64,000 nucleotides of DNA, from contig NC_017910.1 of NCBI RefSeq assembly GCF_000262305.1, forward strand, positions 2,480,001-2,544,000, in the 5' to 3' direction. Below the pieces are notes generated by a model, which was not told where the DNA came from, made no database searches, and worked only from the letters and a program-made list of their open reading frames with translations. A program made the position numbers and the translations under genes. Every line of letters begins with the position of its first letter. The first letter of the stretch is position 1. Shown in pieces: positions 59,700 to 64,000 of the stretch. The DNA is from Shimwellia blattae DSM 4481 = NBRC 105725. GTDB taxonomy: Bacteria > Pseudomonadota > Gammaproteobacteria > Enterobacterales > Enterobacteriaceae.

Positions 59700-61333
59700 T
59701 ATTTTGCCCCCTTCGGCTGCGGGTCGGGCTTATCCTTCGCCTCAAAGACCAGCGCATTGCTCTTCTGGTTGATGGTACGCAATACCGGCTGCAGCTCTCT
59801 GAGCACCTGATCCAGCCGCTGCATATCGGCAACCATCTTGTTATAGGCCGCAGATCCCGGCTGGAAGCCCTGCAAACTTCTGTTCAGCTCCAGCAGAGTG
59901 TTCTGCATATCGGCCGGCAGTTTTTGCATTTCCGGGCTGGCGGTCAGCCGGTTCACGTTGGCCAGCGTTTGCTGCATGTCCCGCATGGTTTTCTGGCTTT
60001 CACTCAGGGTTGAGGTCGCCTGCTCCAGCAGCGGGTTCACCGGCATATTGTTAATCTTATCCAGTGTATCCATTAGTTTTTGCTGGATCTGCGCCAGACC
60101 ACCAGACACGGTCGGGATCACGTTATAACCGGCAACCGTTTTGATCTCTTTGAGTTTCGGCTCTTTAGGATAGAAATCCACATCCACATACAGCGCCCCG
60201 GTCAGCAGGTTCCCGGTCTTCATGCTGGCCCGCAGGCCGCGCATCAGCAGGTTATTAAACTGATCCATTTTCGGTGTCTCGCCAAACTCACTGGCCAGAC
60301 GCTCCGGCTCCAGTCGAATCAGTACCGGGATCCGGTAATCATCGCCCACGTCCTGGTGCAGCCCCGGCACGTTAAACGGCACGCTGACCACGGTCCCCAG
60401 GCGCATGCCGCGGAACTCTACCGGCGCACCAATCTGCAGACCCCGCACCGAATCTTTAAAGAACAGCAGGAAGTCAATATGCTGGGTATACAGCGAATCG
60501 GCAATGCTGCGTGCATCATCGTACAGTTTAAAGGCCGTTTTATTTTCTACCGGCTCCCCTACCGACAGCCCAGTCGGCACGTCAAAGCTCACCCCACCGC
60601 TGAATAGGGTAGTCAGCGAGCCCATCTCAACGCGCATCCCACTGGAGCTCAAATCAACACTGATGCCGCTGTCTTTCCAGAAACGGACATTATTGGTGAC
60701 CAGACGATCATAGGGCGCCTTAATAAACAGCTGATAATTCATATCGCGTTTATTCGGATCAAAGGTGCTGGTCTCCACAGACCCCACCTGATAACCGCGG
60801 AACAACACCGGATCCCCCGGGTTCAGCTGGCCGGCTTTATCGCTCTCCAGCACAATGCGGATACCTTTAGCATCCGGCGAGGCCAGCGGCGGAGAATCCA
60901 GCAACTCATAGCGCCCGGGTTTCTCCCCTTTTACCCCCGGCTGCAGCTCAATATAGGCACCGGACAACAGGGTGCCCAGCCCGGTCACACCTTCACGGCC
61001 AATCTGCGGCTTCACCACCCAGAAAACCGAATCCCCGTGCAGCAGCTTTTCCATACCGGATTTCAGGCGCGCTTTAATTTCCACGTGGAGCAGGTCATCG
61101 GTCAGCACTGCGCTCTCCACGATCCCCACATCCACGCTGCGGCTCTTGATGGTGGTTTTTCCCCCTTCAATGCCCTCCGCACTTGTGGTGATCAGCGTCA
61201 CCTCCGGCCCCTGGTGGCTGTAATGGTAAAACAGTATCCACGCGCCGATCAGTGCGGTCACAATCGGGAAAATCCACACCGGTGACCAGTGCTTAACCCT
61301 GGATACCTTGGCATCCCCGCTGTTATTTTCCAC
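59699..61333 (-). CDS. pqiB: MCE-domain intermembrane transport protein PqiB
   Basis: A 544-residue inner-membrane-anchored protein with one N-terminal span (about 17-38) and three consecutive MCE domains (each opening like GPEVTLITTSAEGIEGG, about residues 45, 160 and 285), followed by a long helical region (about 400-520) that forms the hexameric needle. PqiB bridges the inner and outer membranes and moves lipids or hydrophobic molecules. It overlaps the end of pqiA by 11 bp. Near-identical in length to E. coli (546). Confidence 0.96.
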   Translation of the reverse strand: MENNSGDAKVSRVKHWSPVWIFPIVTALIGAWILFYHYSHQGPEVTLITTSAEGIEGGKTTIKSRSVDVGIVESAVLTDDLLHVEIKARLKSGMEKLLHGDSVFWVVKPQIGREGVTGLGTLLSGAYIELQPGVKGEKPGRYELLDSPPLASPDAKGIRIVLESDKAGQLNPGDPVLFRGYQVGSVETSTFDPNKRDMNYQLFIKAPYDRLVTNNVRFWKDSGISVDLSSSGMRVEMGSLTTLFSGGVSFDVPTGLSVGEPVENKTAFKLYDDARSIADSLYTQHIDFLLFFKDSVRGLQIGAPVEFRGMRLGTVVSVPFNVPGLHQDVGDDYRIPVLIRLEPERLASEFGETPKMDQFNNLLMRGLRASMKTGNLLTGALYVDVDFYPKEPKLKEIKTVAGYNVIPTVSGGLAQIQQKLMDTLDKINNMPVNPLLEQATSTLSESQKTMRDMQQTLANVNRLTASPEMQKLPADMQNTLLELNRSLQGFQPGSAAYNKMVADMQRLDQVLRELQPVLRTINQKSNALVFEAKDKPDPQPKGAK

Positions 61334-62594
61334 TTTTGTTTAACTCCTCATGGTCAGGATCCGGCACCCGATCCCAGGATAACCGGGGATCAAACATCGC
61401 GGCTGCGAGCATGGTAATAATCACCACCATGGCAAACATCAACGCTCCGATAGCAGGATAAATATTCATCAGAGCCCCCATCCGCACCAGCGAAGAAAGC
61501 ACTGCAATAACAAACACGTCGATCATTGACCAGCGGCCAACAAACTCAACAATTTCATACATCAGGTGCATCCGCTCCCGATCGCGCGCAACACCGTGGC
61601 CGCGGGCATCCAGGCACAGCCAGGCGATAGCAATCATTTTCAGGGTCGGCACCATAATACTGGCGATAAAAATCACCCCCGCCACCGGGTAGGAGCCCTC
61701 GCTCCACAGTAAAATCACCCCGGCCAGAATGGTGGAAGGCATTTTGTCTCCCAGCAGATCGGTCGTCATGATGGGCAAAATATTGGCCGGAAAATAAAGC
61801 ATAATCGCCGTCAGCAGTAATGAGACCGTCCACTGCAGGCTGTGGCGTTTACGGGGATAGCCCTTCGTATGGCAGCGGCCGCACTCCAGCTGCCCGGCAG
61901 GCAGAATAGCCGTGCAGCATGAGCAGGAGCGTAGCCCCTGGCGCAGGCCGGTCATTCCGGCTTTAAATGGCACCGGGCAGGCGGGCGCTGGCGCGATATC
62001 GTCCCACAGCCAGCGGCGATCCACACACTGGAACGCCCTGAGCTGCAGCACGCAGAACAGGCACCAGGGAATGAAGCTGCTGCCGACCCCGATATCCCCG
62101 TAGGCCATCAGCTTCACGAAGCTGACCAGTACCCCGGTTAAAAAGATCTCCGCCATGCCCCAGCTTTTCAGCGCAAACAGCACCCGGGCCAGGCGATATT
62201 TTAACTTCTGCGGCATGGTTACCCGGTTTACCAGTAACAATATGGTGACCAGGCAAAACGCCGGCACCAGCTGGACAAACAGAATAAAAAATGTGCCCAG
62301 ACTTGAGTAATCCTCAGAAAACATCACCTCAGGAATTTGCAGCATGCGCACTTCACTGGTGATCCCCGCCACCTTCATATAGATGAACGGGAACAGGTTC
62401 GACAACACCAGCATAAACAGCGCGGCCAGCGCATAGGCGGTTGGCCGCTGACGCGGCGCGTTCCAGTTAACCGTCAGCGAGGTTCCACAGCGGGGACAAT
62501 TGGCTTTATGTTCCGGGCTCAGTGCCGGCAGTGTCACCAGCAAATCACATTGCGGACATAAAATCGCTTTCCCCGCATGATGTGCATCACACAT
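61323..62594 (-). CDS. pqiA: Inner-membrane protein PqiA
   Basis: A 423-residue membrane protein of the PqiA/LetA family with two repeats, each a cytosolic zinc ribbon plus about four spans. The zinc Cys pairs are CPQC (13-16) and CPRC (34-37) in the first, and SCSCC and CGRC (about 229-246) in the second. It is thought to feed lipid into the PqiB channel. In E. coli it is induced by paraquat via SoxRS. It follows uup by 18 bp, so it may be read from the uup promoter as well as from its own. Confidence 0.95.
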   Translation of the reverse strand: MCDAHHAGKAILCPQCDLLVTLPALSPEHKANCPRCGTSLTVNWNAPRQRPTAYALAALFMLVLSNLFPFIYMKVAGITSEVRMLQIPEVMFSEDYSSLGTFFILFVQLVPAFCLVTILLLVNRVTMPQKLKYRLARVLFALKSWGMAEIFLTGVLVSFVKLMAYGDIGVGSSFIPWCLFCVLQLRAFQCVDRRWLWDDIAPAPACPVPFKAGMTGLRQGLRSCSCCTAILPAGQLECGRCHTKGYPRKRHSLQWTVSLLLTAIMLYFPANILPIMTTDLLGDKMPSTILAGVILLWSEGSYPVAGVIFIASIMVPTLKMIAIAWLCLDARGHGVARDRERMHLMYEIVEFVGRWSMIDVFVIAVLSSLVRMGALMNIYPAIGALMFAMVVIITMLAAAMFDPRLSWDRVPDPDHEELNKSGK

Positions 62595-62612
62595 GCCAGC
62601 TCTCCAGATTTA

Positions 62613-64000
62613 TCAGTCTCCCTGTTTAAGGGATTCCAGATACTCCCAGCGTTCAAAGGCGGCTTCCAGCGCTTTTTCGGCTTCCGCCAGCGCAGACAGA
62701 ACCTTTTGCGTCGCCTCATGGGGTTGGTTAAAAAATGCCGAATCACTCACCTGCTCCTGAAGAGCATTGACGCTATTTTCAAGTTCTTCAAGTAATTGAG
62801 GTAACTGCTCCAGCTCGCGCTGCAGTTTATAGCTCAGTTTACCGGGCTGGCGTTTTGCCGTTCCTGCTATCTCTGCCTTCTCGCTGGCGACCGGTGTTGT
62901 TTTAACCGGCTGAGCGGGTGTCAGTGAGCGGGCCGCGGCCTGCTGGCCCCGGGCATCGTAATATCCCCCCACATAACTGGCGATCCGGCCATCACCTTCG
63001 TAGATCCAGCATTCGGTGACCGTATCGTCCACAAATTGCCGATCGTGGCTGACCAGCAACACGGTTCCCTGGTAACCGTCGATAAGCTCTTCCAGCAGTT
63101 CGAGCGTTTCCACATCCAGATCGTTGGTCGGTTCGTCGAGAATCAGCAGGTTGCTGGGTTTCAGGAACAGGCGCGCCAGCAGCAGGCGGTTGCGCTCCCC
63201 ACCGGAAAGCGCCCGGACTGGCGTCATCGCCCGTTTGGGGTGGAACAGAAAGTCCTGCAGATAGCCCAGCACATGGCGCGGCTTGCCGTTTACCAGCACC
63301 TCCTGCTTACCTTCGGCCAGGTTATCCATTACGGTTTTGTCCGGGTCCAGCTCTGCCCGGTGCTGATCAAAATAGGCCACTTCCAGTTTGGTGCCGATAT
63401 GCACCATTCCGCTGGTGGGGGCCAGCTGGCCAAGCATCAGTTTCAGCAGGGTGGTTTTCCCGCAGCCATTCGGCCCGACCAGGGCGATTTTGTCACCGCG
63501 CATCACCTGGGCACTGAAATCGTTAACCAGCACTTTGCCGTCTATCTCGTAGTGGAGATTTTCAATTTCAAAGACAATTTTCCCGGAGCGGCTGGCCTCT
63601 TCCACCTGCATTTTCGCTTTGCCCATCACATCGCGGCGCTCGCCACGCTCGCGACGCATCGCTTTCAGGGCGCGCACCCGCCCTTCGTTACGGGTACGGC
63701 GGGCCTTGATCCCCTGGCGGATCCAGACCTCTTCCTGGGCCAGACGGCGATCGAATTCGGCATTCTGCAGCTCTTCTACGCGCAGCGCCTCTTCTTTGGC
63801 AATCAGGTACTGATCGTAATTGCCCGGGTAAGAGACCAGCTTACCGCGATCGAGATCGACAATGCGGGTGGCCATATTGCGGATAAATGACCGGTCATGG
63901 GAGATAAACACGATGCTGCCCTGGAAACTTTTAAGGAATGTCTCCAGCCAGTCGATGGTTTCAATATCCAGGTGGTTGGTGGGCTCATCCAGCAGCAGCA
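62613..64000 (-). CDS. uup: ABC-F ATPase Uup, 5' part cut by window edge
   Basis: About 462 codons of the ~635-residue Uup. The window keeps the end of the first ATPase domain (LLLLDEPTNHLD, then the switch His in FISHD), the linker, a whole second domain (Walker A GPNGCGKTT, signature LSGGERNRLLLARL, Walker B LLILDEPTNDLD, VSHDRQF), and a C-terminal coiled-coil DNA-binding domain (about the last 80 residues). Uup is a ribosome-associated or DNA-associated ABC-F protein that lowers precise excision of transposons. The upstream codons lie beyond position 64000. Confidence 0.96.
   Translation of the reverse strand, partial: LLLDEPTNHLDIETIDWLETFLKSFQGSIVFISHDRSFIRNMATRIVDLDRGKLVSYPGNYDQYLIAKEEALRVEELQNAEFDRRLAQEEVWIRQGIKARRTRNEGRVRALKAMRRERGERRDVMGKAKMQVEEASRSGKIVFEIENLHYEIDGKVLVNDFSAQVMRGDKIALVGPNGCGKTTLLKLMLGQLAPTSGMVHIGTKLEVAYFDQHRAELDPDKTVMDNLAEGKQEVLVNGKPRHVLGYLQDFLFHPKRAMTPVRALSGGERNRLLLARLFLKPSNLLILDEPTNDLDVETLELLEELIDGYQGTVLLVSHDRQFVDDTVTECWIYEGDGRIASYVGGYYDARGQQAAARSLTPAQPVKTTPVASEKAEIAGTAKRQPGKLSYKLQRELEQLPQLLEELENSVNALQEQVSDSAFFNQPHEATQKVLSALAEAEKALEAAFERWEYLESLKQGD

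Overview
The window is chromosomal DNA from an enterobacterium (Enterobacteriaceae, GC-rich for the group). Almost every gene has an obvious Escherichia coli K-12 counterpart, and the order follows the E. coli segment murJ-rimJ-pyrC-dinI-lpxL-opgGH-ghrA-serX-phoH-efe-put-wrbA-serT-yccA-helD-sulA-ompA-fabA-pqi-uup. It is not E. coli. Proteins differ throughout, and several E. coli blocks are missing from their usual places: grxB, yceI/yceJ, the curli csg cluster with ymdA/clsC, the rut operon, and nearly everything between yccJ and serT. I cannot name the species from sequence alone.

Layout. 1-3.5 kb: leftward rimJ-yceH-mviM-murJ group, with murJ cut by the window edge. 3.7-9.1 kb: rightward mdtH, yceB, pyrC, dinI, bssS and solA, meeting leftward trhO. 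10.3-13.6 kb: lpxL, mdtG, msyB and leftward yceK. 13.7-19.8 kb: periplasmic glucan genes opgH/opgG (leftward) and opgC (divergent), then ymdB. 20-22.3 kb: ycdY, ycdX, ghrA. 22.5-23.6 kb: two identical tRNA-Ser(GGA) genes embedded in four ~181-bp repeats that each end in a copy of the tRNA 3' end. This resembles the repeat array behind E. coli tyrT that gives rtT RNA, and is the most unusual structure in the window. 23.7-28.2 kb: phoH and the iron-uptake operon efeUOB with a Fur box. 28.4-34.3 kb: divergent putP/putA with PutA operators between them. 34.3-36.8 kb: an EamA exporter, ymdF, wrbA, yccJ. 36.8-41 kb: a variable patch with a cptA-type phosphoethanolamine transferase, an unfamiliar thioredoxin-fold protein, a remnant of a CdiA-type toxin gene (VENN motif), a broken IS3-family transposase, and tRNA-Ser(UGA). 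41.3-53.4 kb: yccA, tusE, acyP, a CSS-EAL phosphodiesterase of AT-rich composition, rlmI, hspQ, yccU, yccT, mgsA, helD, yccF, yccS, tfoX. 53.6-64 kb: sulA, ompA, matP, lonH (ycbZ), fabA, rmf, the pqiABC lipid-transport operon, and the 3' part of uup.

Functional themes are envelope biogenesis (murJ, lpxL, opgGHC, cptA, ompA, pqiABC, fabA), SOS response (dinI and sulA with LexA boxes), proline use (putPA), iron uptake (efeUOB), and translation or stress factors (rimJ, tusE, trhO, rlmI, hspQ, rmf, tRNA-Ser genes). The most accessory-looking stretches are the serX repeat array, 36.8-40.9 kb beside serT, and the EAL gene at 43-44.5 kb. All assignments rest on recognising families and gene order by eye; no database search was run.
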